Source: CAXXOK01 sp963663285
GTDB taxonomy: Bacteria; Bacillota; Clostridia; Christensenellales; Aristaeellaceae
Length of the DNA: 64,000 bases
Assembly (NCBI GenBank): GCA_963663285.2
Contig: CAXXNI010000002.1
Location: forward strand, 868,001-932,000
Reading direction: 5' to 3'
The number at the start of each line of letters is the position of its first letter. Position 1 is the first letter of the stretch. The notes beneath the pieces are model-generated. The model searched no databases, was not told where the DNA came from, and saw nothing but the letters and a program-made list of their open reading frames with translations. Of this stretch, positions 33,975 to 41,808 are shown one piece after another. The position numbers were made by a program, and so were the translations under genes.

Positions 33975-35297
33975 TTAGACAAGCGCCGGACAGTTTAGGG
34001 TTTCACCCAACGCTGCGCGGGCAAGAAAAGCCTGATGCTCGCCGCGTTCTTTTGCGGCGTTGACCAATGCCGCGCCGGGCGATACTAATAAGGTAGAACG
34101 ATTTTCCAGCGGCATTAGCAAACTCTCTTCACCATAGCCTCGTGCTTTAAGCCCTTTTTTCGCAAGACGTAATAGTTCTCTGGCATAATGCAGCGTATCC
34201 GCTGTATTAGCAAAAGAGCAGCAGGCTAGCGAGGCTTGCCGGTTGCGCTCGTTGGGCGCGGGCATCGCGTGATGTGCATCAAAATCTCTAGCGAGTTCCA
34301 ACGCTTCATCCACCACCGTACGCAGGCCAAGGTTAAAAGCCGAAGGGGTAAATGCTTGTCCAAACGGCTGGGAGCATAATATGCGGTATTCTACCGTGCC
34401 ATAGGAAGTGGTAACGATATTCCGTTCCAAATCCAGACAGTGTATATCCTCCGGTAATGCGTCAGGCTGCATAAAGTAATTACGCACCTGTGTTGGAGAA
34501 AATACTTGGGTTCTGCCGTCCCGCCTGCGCATGAACAAACAAGCATCCCCATAACTGCGCGCAATATCCTCCGCTGTTGTTAAACCAAGCGGCTGCGCGC
34601 CTACTAACCCGATTTGTTTAAACGACGAGCGCATATATAGCTCGTTTCGTACACACAAGTATTGTCTGCCTTCAATTCTGGCAGGTGAGTTTGCAAACAG
34701 AAGAATATTCATCCAATCCAAACGTGTAAACAGTTCAAATATGCGTGGCAGTTCTTCTACCGTGGTATTAAAGTGTACCTGCTCTGAGGAGATTACGCAG
34801 TAAAAGTCTTTATAATATCGTCGTTTCATACGGTAATGCTGAAAATACTCCGCAATGGCAAGGGTAAGGTCACTTTCGATCAAATGTGGATTAGCGGTTT
34901 TCGACAAAAAGGGATTAAATCCAACGCCAAGCAAAGCGTGTCCATTTTGCTGTAATACTTCCTGTTCCTTTTGCAGTGTTTCCCGAAAGCGATGATATAA
35001 CGGCCACAAAGATGGAGCGCTTGCCGATGCAAATTCTACATTCTCAAGACAAGTATCAAAAGTAAGTACATTCCCCAGTTCATCTTTTACGCCTAAAACC
35101 GCGTCGTCCTGACCAATGCGGGAAGGACGATACCCCAGTGATTCCATCGCATACATAAGTTTTGGCGCTACTGCAGGGTTAAACTCCTTCCCATATAACG
35201 GTACTAATGGATATTCCAATTCTACGCCAACGTGGTGTTTTTGATTCCGGATGATGCCTTCCGTAACATACTGGTATAACAGCTCATCTGTGTCCAA
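33975..35297 (-). CDS. Glutamate-cysteine ligase (GCS2)-like carboxylate-amine ligase
   Basis: 440 residues. VGVELEYPLVPLYGKEF near the N terminus, FDTCLENVEFASAS, and VHFNTTVEELPRIFELFTRL recall the GCS2 family of gamma-glutamylcysteine synthetases and related ligases. It would join glutamate to cysteine or another amine with ATP. No glutathione synthetase is adjacent, so the end product may be gamma-glutamylcysteine itself or another gamma-glutamyl compound (inference). The only supported start is a TTG at 35297 with AGGGAG 9 bases upstream. Single-gene unit with its own terminator. Confidence 0.68.
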   Translation of the reverse strand: MDTDELLYQYVTEGIIRNQKHHVGVELEYPLVPLYGKEFNPAVAPKLMYAMESLGYRPSRIGQDDAVLGVKDELGNVLTFDTCLENVEFASASAPSLWPLYHRFRETLQKEQEVLQQNGHALLGVGFNPFLSKTANPHLIESDLTLAIAEYFQHYRMKRRYYKDFYCVISSEQVHFNTTVEELPRIFELFTRLDWMNILLFANSPARIEGRQYLCVRNELYMRSSFKQIGLVGAQPLGLTTAEDIARSYGDACLFMRRRDGRTQVFSPTQVRNYFMQPDALPEDIHCLDLERNIVTTSYGTVEYRILCSQPFGQAFTPSAFNLGLRTVVDEALELARDFDAHHAMPAPNERNRQASLACCSFANTADTLHYARELLRLAKKGLKARGYGEESLLMPLENRSTLLVSPGAALVNAAKERGEHQAFLARAALGETLNCPALV

Positions 35298-35599
35298 AGA
35301 GGACAGCTCCCTTCTTGTTTTGCTGCTTAAAAATCGGCGGACATCGGTTTGCCCTTTTGGTTTTTCATATCAGGGCGGAACGATTCTAGCACAGAAGGGA
35401 TCGGTTGTCGATATGAATTTTTCACTTTTGCGTGGATTCTAAAAACGATAATTTTTCATTGTATATTAAGGCTTTATTGAATAGGAAGATATAAAAAGAA
35501 GATGGGTTTGCGCTTCAAAACATACAATCTGGGGTATACTATAAAAGGCTTGGCTTTTATACCCCATGCCGCTTTACCGAATAGAAAGAAGATGTTTTT
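35298..35599. other. Divergent intergenic region, 302 bases
   Basis: Separates the ligase-like gene (-) from the DUF2156 gene (+). It holds a plausible plus-strand promoter (35514-35542). Two similar stretches, near 35495 and 35585, share AAAGAAGATG followed by a T-rich run and TTCAA, an imperfect repeat of about 25 bases of unknown meaning. No gene or stable hairpin is seen. Confidence 0.5.
35514..35542 (+). promoter_or_regulatory. Possible promoter of the DUF2156 gene (TTCAAA, 17 bp, TACTAT)
   Basis: TTCAAA (35514-35519), 17 bases, TACTAT (35537-35542); TATACT overlaps the latter at 15-bp spacing. Moderate match only. Confidence 0.4.
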
Positions 35600-36475
35600 T
35601 TGTTTCAACCGCTTACCACCGAACTTTTACCGGAATTATGGAAACGGCAACAGAATTTGCACGCGCTAAGCAGCGAGTTTGATGCATTCCGCCTCTACGT
35701 TTGGCAACAATTGGACCATTCGCAGATCGCTTTTTGGCGCAATCAGTTTGCACTTCGCTGCATGGTGGATAACAAGCCTCTGTATATCGCACCTTATGAG
35801 ACGGAGGATTTTCAAACACTGCTGACAAAGTTGATGGAATATGAAAAAAGCCTTGGAGGCAGTACATTTCGCTTTTTAAATGTGCAGCGCGATGCTTCTT
35901 TATTCCCGGATACGTTCACAGCCACGCCGCGCAGAGATTTATACGATTATCTTTACAACGCACAGGATCTTACGGAATTCCGCGGGCGGGCTTATGCAGC
36001 GAAACGCAATCAGATTGCGCAGTTTAAGCGCAAATATGATTGGTCGTTTGAGCCAATCGGCGCCGACAACCGCGATGCTGTATTTGCCATTACTGACGCT
36101 TGGGCTACCGAACATTCCGGCGATATGGTCAATGCTGAACGCGACGCGATCCGCCGGATGGTTTTGCTGGAAGGCGATTATGGCCAAAGCGGTGGTATCC
36201 TGTTTGCAAACGGGCAGCCGGCTGCGTTTGCCATCGGTACCCATCCGCGCCGGGAGTTGCTGGATATCGTAGCGGAAAAGGCGCTTCCACAGTATACCGG
36301 CGCATATGCGATGATCATACAAGCCTATGCGCAATACGCCTATTCCATCGCTTCGTTTGATTTTATTAACAGAGAAGAAGATATGGGGCTGGAAAATCTG
36401 CGTAATGCAAAAATGCAGTTAAAACCGGTGCAGTTGATTGAAAAAACATTGATGACAGCCAAGCTGAATGTGTAA
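35600..36475 (+). CDS. DUF2156 protein (phosphatidylglycerol lysyltransferase C-domain type)
   Basis: 291 residues, cytosolic. Signature segments are DLTEFRGRAYAAKRNQIAQF, GGILFANGQPAAFAIGT, and FINREEDMGLENLRNAKMQL, typical of stand-alone DUF2156 proteins with the double GNAT-like fold of the MprF aminoacyltransferase domain. There is no membrane flippase part, so lipid lysinylation is not implied; the substrate is unknown. The start is a TTG at 35600 with only a weak purine-rich site. An ATG at 35592 would be in frame if the 7-T run at 35595-35601 had one more T, so the true N terminus is uncertain. Confidence 0.8.
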   Translation: MFQPLTTELLPELWKRQQNLHALSSEFDAFRLYVWQQLDHSQIAFWRNQFALRCMVDNKPLYIAPYETEDFQTLLTKLMEYEKSLGGSTFRFLNVQRDASLFPDTFTATPRRDLYDYLYNAQDLTEFRGRAYAAKRNQIAQFKRKYDWSFEPIGADNRDAVFAITDAWATEHSGDMVNAERDAIRRMVLLEGDYGQSGGILFANGQPAAFAIGTHPRRELLDIVAEKALPQYTGAYAMIIQAYAQYAYSIASFDFINREEDMGLENLRNAKMQLKPVQLIEKTLMTAKLNV

Positions 36476-37049
36476 TCAATAGCACGAAAAATCACGTCTC
36501 CCCTATACGCTTTGCAATGATCAAAGCGTTGGGACGCTTTGATGGAGCTATTATTTATTGAGCCAGTCAAGAATACCAGGATAGGTAGACTTTATAGTGT
36601 TATCCTCACAATATTGATTGGCATTACTATGTTTGTTGGTTGTAACCGTTAGGTTGGTACATTCGTCAAATGCGTTACTTCCAATGGTAGTATCGGAAAC
36701 CGGAACGGGACAGCAGTCGGACTATTTCAGTTATAAAATACATAATTCCATAAGCGGAGACTGCAATCACGCGAGCGATAAGTAAACGCTATTGCGTGTT
36801 GCTTTATCGACTATGAAATATCAATCCGCCAATTAGAAGCGCTATGAAGTTTATATTTTTTATGAAGCGATATAATAAAATCTACCTTGATACCCTATAT
36901 AAGCATAGAATTGCAACAGAATATAAAAAGAGGTATCATTAGATTTGATTAAAGAGATTAGCTTTACTTTTCAACTCCAAAATCTAATGCTTGTACATAT
37001 AAACATGCTTTGAATATAGTTAAGTGTTGCAAATGCTGGGGGTCTATTG
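36476..37049. other. AT-rich intergenic stretch, 574 bases
   Basis: No gene recognised on either strand. Near 36518-36538 CGCTTTG-CAATGAT-CAAAGCG can form a short hairpin without a T tract; it may end the DUF2156 transcript weakly. The rest is AT-rich with many stops. A promoter for the following gene is expected, but no convincing one was found. Confidence 0.5.
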
Positions 37050-37427
37050 ATGTCTAAGCCATTTCTGCTGACAGGTTATTCTTTCAACGGTTATCATGGT
37101 TCAATGATGCATATTTGCGAAATTGGAGAATATCTTGCAGCGAAGGGCTGGACGGTTGGTATTGTTTCAGTGGATATTACACAGAAGATCAGAGCGTATA
37201 TACAAGCAAAAGGGATTGCGCTGTACACCATAGCTGATATCCCAAAGGATATTGTCTGGAATTATGCGCTATGTTACCATTTCCCGATCCTTCCATGTTT
37301 AATTCGCGCCGGTGTAATAATCCAAAAGATTGGAATCGGATGCCTTTCAGGATTGGAAATGCTGGAAACACCGAGCTTTTTGCCAAGGATGCTTCATTGC
37401 CTGTTTTTGTTAATTCTTTTTCGTTGA
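37050..37427 (+). CDS. Probable glycosyltransferase, N-terminal part (frame broken)
   Basis: First part of a gene interrupted by an apparent one-base loss. It starts at the ATG 37050, 7 bases after GGGGG (a TTG lies directly before). The sequence LLTGYSFNGYHGSMMHICEIGEYL and the alternating beta-alpha pattern resemble the N-terminal lobe of a GT-B glycosyltransferase. Homology-like sequence holds to LEMLETPSF (about 37380), then continues in the -1 frame; adding one T to the run 37377-37381 gives ETPSFFAKDASLPVFVNS and restores about 379 residues. The gene is clearly AT-richer than its neighbours. The family assignment is tentative. Confidence 0.55.
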   Translation: MSKPFLLTGYSFNGYHGSMMHICEIGEYLAAKGWTVGIVSVDITQKIRAYIQAKGIALYTIADIPKDIVWNYALCYHFPILPCLIRAGVIIQKIGIGCLSGLEMLETPSFLPRMLHCLFLLILFR

Positions 37428-38185
37428 AAGCGAAGCTGATCCAAAATTACTGTTTAAATACAAACGCGATATTTGTTTTGCCTAATTTAGTCCCCGAAAG
37501 TTCTAAAACATTTGCGAAAAGCATAGAACCGCAACGCCTCCATAAAGTTGCCGTAGTGTCCAATCATGTGCCTGACGAAGAAAGAGCAATGGCGAGAAAA
37601 CTCAACAGAGAAAATATAACCACAGATTTCTTTGGAATCCAAGATCAATTCGTTCCGATAACACCAGAGCTTCTATCGGGATACGATTGTATTGTATCGA
37701 TTGGCAAAACAGTGCAATATGCTCTGGCATTAGGGATTCCGGTTTTCAATTACGATCATTTCGGCGGAGAGGGGTATATCCTAAAGTCGAACATCGATCA
37801 AGAGGAATACTATAATTTTTCAGGCAGGCGTACATTAAGAAAAATAAGCGCCGATGAACTTGTAAATGAATTGATATGTGGGTTTTCCGGCGCATCCAAG
37901 GATGCATTAGCTTTGCGCGCAATAGCGTATGAAAGGTATTTTGTATCCGATAATATCGATAGGATTCTTACAATACTGAATGGGTGGGCATTTCATAAAA
38001 TTGAGGAATCGCAATCTAATCGGATGTTTTTTCATTATTGCAGTTTCATCATTAAACAGGTTGAAGAATTGCAGCAAGTGAATAACCGTATTTCTAACGC
38101 GTTCTTTTGGAAAATATCAAAACCGTTGCGAATGATGCTGGATTTTGTTAAGAAGAAAATAATTTTTCATCACCGACAGCCATAA
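37271..38185 (+). CDS. Probable glycosyltransferase, C-terminal part (continuation after frameshift)
   Basis: The frame is open from 37271, but the meaningful sequence starts near 37376, where it continues the preceding fragment. It contains a nucleotide-sugar-lobe-like stretch (HKVAVVSNHVPDEERAMA, then SIGKTVQYALALGIPVFNYD and HFGGEGYI), as in cell-surface polysaccharide glycosyltransferases, and a basic C-terminal tail (FVKKKIIFHHRQP) that could touch the membrane. No ribosome site precedes the frame. The donor and acceptor sugars are unknown. Confidence 0.6.
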   Translation: MLPFPDPSMFNSRRCNNPKDWNRMPFRIGNAGNTELFAKDASLPVFVNSFSLKAKLIQNYCLNTNAIFVLPNLVPESSKTFAKSIEPQRLHKVAVVSNHVPDEERAMARKLNRENITTDFFGIQDQFVPITPELLSGYDCIVSIGKTVQYALALGIPVFNYDHFGGEGYILKSNIDQEEYYNFSGRRTLRKISADELVNELICGFSGASKDALALRAIAYERYFVSDNIDRILTILNGWAFHKIEESQSNRMFFHYCSFIIKQVEELQQVNNRISNAFFWKISKPLRMMLDFVKKKIIFHHRQP

Positions 38186-38372
38186 TTATTCAGTCGGATT
38201 ATTTCAACTAAACATTTATTTGATGCTTCATCATATTATTAGCATTTCACATTTAAGCGCACTCAGCACAACCGATGCCGCGAATGTCGACTGCGAATTT
38301 GGGTATGAGGTGAATCATATAAAAAGGTTCATAGCGTTAGCGGTTATACGTTAATTTTGCCGCATATCAACA

Positions 38373-38402
38373 AAAACCTCCGGCTATATAGCCGGAGGTT
38401 TT
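38373..38402 (-). terminator. Terminator after the peptidoglycan-binding protein gene
   Basis: Perfect 12-bp stem AAAACCTCCGGC / GCCGGAGGTTTT with a TATATA loop. A and T flanks on both sides allow it to work in both directions. Confidence 0.85.
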
Positions 38403-38419
38403 AATTTCTATACGGTCTA

Positions 38420-40975
38420 TTATCTGCTGGCCATGGCAAGTGTTGCCGTCCAGCCTAAATCAATTGCCTTTTGGTGAGATGTCGCGTACGGCCCGATGGA
38501 TGCAACCTGTGCTGCCGTGCGCGGGAAGTGAATGCATAGGTGACCGGCAAAGTTATTGGTAGTAATATGCTGTACTTCATGGGGCATATCATGCGTTGAA
38601 GCCATGTAAACCCGTCCGTCGCTGAACACTACCCATACAGCTTTAGGCGTCCATGTATTCACACCACCAAAGGCTTTCACCATATTTGCGGTATCTTCTG
38701 CTGTAAGGGGTTCTGCGTCAGCATGCGCACCAAAGCTGAACATATGTACCTGCCAGCTAATACCAGTCGTAAAATCATATACAGTCGCATAGGGATATAG
38801 CTTGCAGCGTGCCTTGACTTCGGTATACCAATTCGCATACCGTACGGATGACGCGCTGGGCGCAGAGCTGAGCGTAGGCGCAGTAGTTGTTGCAACGGAT
38901 GACGAAGCGCCGTCAGCGGTAACCGCTGTCAGACTGTTAATCTTTTTAAGTGTTCTGGTACCTGCGATACCATCGGCTGTTAATCCATTCTGCTTTTGGA
39001 AGCTGATTAACGCCAGCGCTGTTTTAGTCCCGAAAACTCCATCTGCACTGCCTGTAAGGTAGCCAAGTGTAATTAAACGTTCCTGCAAGTCTGTAACCGC
39101 AGCGCTCACACTGCCTTCTTTCAGCGTTGTGCTTGTGCTGACAGTATTGGCAATAGCACTTGTTGAGAACAAGATCGCTTGCGTTTTTGTGCCCGTAACA
39201 CCGTCGCGTACCAGACTGTTGGCTTTCTGGAATGCAACAACAGCCTGTTTCGTACTCACCCCGTATGAGCCGTCAGCAGAACCGGTAAGGTAGCCCAGCT
39301 CAATTAAACGGTTTTGAAGCGTTAATACATCGTCGCCTCTGTCCCCGTAACGAAGCGTAGAGCTCAATGTTGTCGTGCCCACATCGCCGCTGATGGCTTC
39401 TTCGCTATACAACAGGGATTGCGTTTCATACCCTGCAACACCATCCGCTGTGAGACTGTTTTTCTTTTGGAAGGATTTCACGGCTGCAATATCATCTTCC
39501 AGATAAACGCCATCCAATCTGGAAGAATAGTAATTCAATGCCACCAAACGTTTCTGCAAATTCAATACAGCCGTACCGCGCGAACCGGAACGGATCACCA
39601 CAACGTTGTCTTCTGTAATCGTTACGCTTGTGGCGGGCGCGGGTGTAGGCGTAGCAACCGCATATACAGCGCTGCTGCTAAAAAGTAGAGCCACCGTTTT
39701 TGCGCCGCATACGCCATCCTGCGTCAGTCCGTTTTTCGCCTGAAATGCTTTTACGGCCGTGATGGTCGCATTACCGTATTTGCCGTCGATTGCACCGGAA
39801 TAATACCCCATATTGGCAAGTAGCTGTTGTATATTTTCTACGTCTGTACCCGTATCACCGCTGCGTACCGTATCCTCTGGCGGGGTAAGCGTCGGAGTCG
39901 CGGTCGGATTAACCGATTCGCCGCTTGATATAGCGGTTGCACCGTATAAAATTGTCAGCACATCCGGCGTAGCTACGCCATCGGCAGAAATGCTCATTTT
40001 GGTTTGAAACGCTTTCAATGCCGTAACGGTTGCTTTATCGCAAATGCCGTTGATCTCTCCGGTATAATAACCCAATTCTTGCAGGCGTGTCTGCATTTTC
40101 TCAACGACTTCGCCGGTATTGCCGGATGAAATCGTTACATTCGCAACCATCGGCAGCGCTTTAATGACTTTACGATATCCTCTATAATTCTTCGGTTTTC
40201 CTTCAAAAATCAGATACTGCAATTCCTGATCGGCTATGCCGTCCTGCGTAAGACCATTTCGTTTTTCAAATGTCATCACAGCGGCTTTTGTACCAGCACC
40301 ATACTTGGAATCTATCGTATAGCTATAATAACCCAGTTCCGTTAACGCTTCTTGCAAAGCCCGAACCTGCGAACCCGTCGCACCGGTAGAAAGGGTGGTA
40401 TATTTAACCGCATTCGGATTAACTGTTACCGTAGGCACAGGCGTAGGTGTGGGAATGCTTGCCAACACAATATAATCGGTCATTACGTATCCGCTTTTCC
40501 CGTTATACTTCACCTTCGCAAAACCGTTAGATGTAACATCGTAAACCGTAATGATGTCGTCTTCCGGTATAACCAGCAGCGATTTCGACGCTGTGCTGGC
40601 AGATTTCCGTAGTTTTACGCGTGCGATGGTGGTCGTGTCGTAGGGGTAACTACTTACCCCTGTAAGCGGGTCCTGTGTCGTAGTGGGTACGGTGTCTTCA
40701 TATAAGGCATCGATAAACTCGCACATGGCATACCCGCTGTAGCCGTTATACTCTACTTTATAGAAGCTGCCGGATTTCGCCAGAATGGTGACCGTATCGC
40801 CGGCATTAATGGTAGCCAGTACAACCGATGAAGTGCTGGCATATTTACGCAATTTTACGCTGTCGCCTGAAACCGTATCGTATGGATACGTAGTTGCCGC
40901 GGCGGACATGCAGGCCGACAGCACCAGCGCAAGTGCCAGCACCATCGTCAGCCCGTGCATAAAGCGTTTCTTCAT
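38420..40975 (-). CDS. Exported protein: two SH3b, six peptidoglycan-binding repeats, unknown C-terminal domain
   Basis: 851 residues. The signal sequence (1-21) ends in LSAC, a possible lipobox with Cys22. Two bacterial SH3 domains follow (about 30-91 and 109-173; VKLRKYAST, VKLRKSAST), a Pro/Thr linker, then six PG_binding_1 repeats (about 190-690; for example LQERLITLGYLTGSADGVFG). The last ~135 residues form a conserved-looking domain I do not recognise, with GISWQVHMFSFGAHADAEPL, ASTHDMPHEVQH and AGHLCIHFPRT. The His/Cys-rich GHLCIHF stretch recalls the active-site region of L,D-transpeptidases but is not their motif. Wall-bound enzyme or spore/wall factor (inference). ATG at 40975 follows GGAGG. 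Confidence 0.85.
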   Translation of the reverse strand: MKKRFMHGLTMVLALALVLSACMSAAATTYPYDTVSGDSVKLRKYASTSSVVLATINAGDTVTILAKSGSFYKVEYNGYSGYAMCEFIDALYEDTVPTTTQDPLTGVSSYPYDTTTIARVKLRKSASTASKSLLVIPEDDIITVYDVTSNGFAKVKYNGKSGYVMTDYIVLASIPTPTPVPTVTVNPNAVKYTTLSTGATGSQVRALQEALTELGYYSYTIDSKYGAGTKAAVMTFEKRNGLTQDGIADQELQYLIFEGKPKNYRGYRKVIKALPMVANVTISSGNTGEVVEKMQTRLQELGYYTGEINGICDKATVTALKAFQTKMSISADGVATPDVLTILYGATAISSGESVNPTATPTLTPPEDTVRSGDTGTDVENIQQLLANMGYYSGAIDGKYGNATITAVKAFQAKNGLTQDGVCGAKTVALLFSSSAVYAVATPTPAPATSVTITEDNVVVIRSGSRGTAVLNLQKRLVALNYYSSRLDGVYLEDDIAAVKSFQKKNSLTADGVAGYETQSLLYSEEAISGDVGTTTLSSTLRYGDRGDDVLTLQNRLIELGYLTGSADGSYGVSTKQAVVAFQKANSLVRDGVTGTKTQAILFSTSAIANTVSTSTTLKEGSVSAAVTDLQERLITLGYLTGSADGVFGTKTALALISFQKQNGLTADGIAGTRTLKKINSLTAVTADGASSSVATTTAPTLSSAPSASSVRYANWYTEVKARCKLYPYATVYDFTTGISWQVHMFSFGAHADAEPLTAEDTANMVKAFGGVNTWTPKAVWVVFSDGRVYMASTHDMPHEVQHITTNNFAGHLCIHFPRTAAQVASIGPYATSHQKAIDLGWTATLAMASR

Positions 40976-41037
40976 TAATAAATCCTCCAACTTCGGATGA
41001 TCGCATTTCCCTAGAATTCATCCATATTAACAGCATT

Positions 41038-41066
41038 ATTGTAGGTTAGAATATGAAGCATGTCAA
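41038..41066 (-). promoter_or_regulatory. Promoter of the peptidoglycan-binding protein gene (TTGACA, 17 bp, TACAAT)
   Basis: Minus strand TTGACA (41061-41066), 17 bases, TACAAT (41038-41043), about 63 bases before the ATG. One of the best promoters in the window. Confidence 0.8.
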
Positions 41067-41099
41067 GTTTATTATTCATATTTACGTAACATCTGTATC

Positions 41100-41795
41100 T
41101 TATCGCTTCATTTTAGCTGTTTTCCGCTTTTTACGGGAAAGTTTGGTTCGTATCATTGTTTCTACTTCCGCGTATTCCGCTTCTTTACAATGTACGCAGA
41201 TTGCCTGCCACCAAAACGGCTTATAAAGCAGCAGTGTATGTGTTTCGGGCCAGTACTTCGCCCGTTCCACATCTTGCCAGTTCAGCACACAATACTGCAC
41301 ACATACTGCGTGTTCTGGCGTCGGTTGCGGCAGCTTTTTTTGTAGCTCCTCTATTTGCTGTTCCGACATAAAGTGGGCATGAGTCTGCAACCGGTTTGGT
41401 TGATATAAGTAGGTATACCGGGAAACGCCTTTACTATCGACTATATAGTATAAAGTTTCTTTCTTTTGCAGCCATAATACTAAAAGCGTTGCCAATAATA
41501 AAACGCCCAGTAACTGCATCATTTGCCAAAAGAATCCCTGTGTAAATATCAATATCACACCCGCGGCACCATCAGCTACCGCTTCTGCAAGTACGGTGGC
41601 GATAAAAACCAGTAAAAACACCGGTATCGCGATGCGCAATACCCCATTCCACGCAAACCAATCCGCAACCGGTTTACGTTCCCACATCCAAGAAAGCCTT
41701 TGCGCGCTCTTGGCGAGCCTACCACCGCAATGCGGGCACAGACTTTGTGGAGGCACTTCCACTTTGCACTTTTTACAGTAACTCATCAGTGGCAT
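41100..41795 (-). CDS. Zinc-ribbon membrane protein of unknown function
   Basis: 231 residues. It begins with a zinc ribbon (CKKCKVEVPPQSLCPHCGGRL), then two membrane helices (about 50-71 and 80-107, separated by VADGAAG), and a cytosolic C-terminal domain (KKETLYYIVDSKGVSRYTYL onward) with a strongly basic end (RKKRKTAKMKR). No family recognised. It follows the SNF2 helicase by 13 bases on the same strand and ends the folT-obgE run. The ATG has AAAGGAAA upstream; a second ATG lies three codons later. Confidence 0.75.
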   Translation of the reverse strand: MPLMSYCKKCKVEVPPQSLCPHCGGRLAKSAQRLSWMWERKPVADWFAWNGVLRIAIPVFLLVFIATVLAEAVADGAAGVILIFTQGFFWQMMQLLGVLLLATLLVLWLQKKETLYYIVDSKGVSRYTYLYQPNRLQTHAHFMSEQQIEELQKKLPQPTPEHAVCVQYCVLNWQDVERAKYWPETHTLLLYKPFWWQAICVHCKEAEYAEVETMIRTKLSRKKRKTAKMKR

Positions 41796-41808
41796 TACAG
41801 GTTTCCTT

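Noticed and set aside
38700..40400. Periodic DNA similarity that could suggest a repeat array
   Set aside because: The period reflects six diverged peptidoglycan-binding repeats in the protein, not a CRISPR or DNA repeat.
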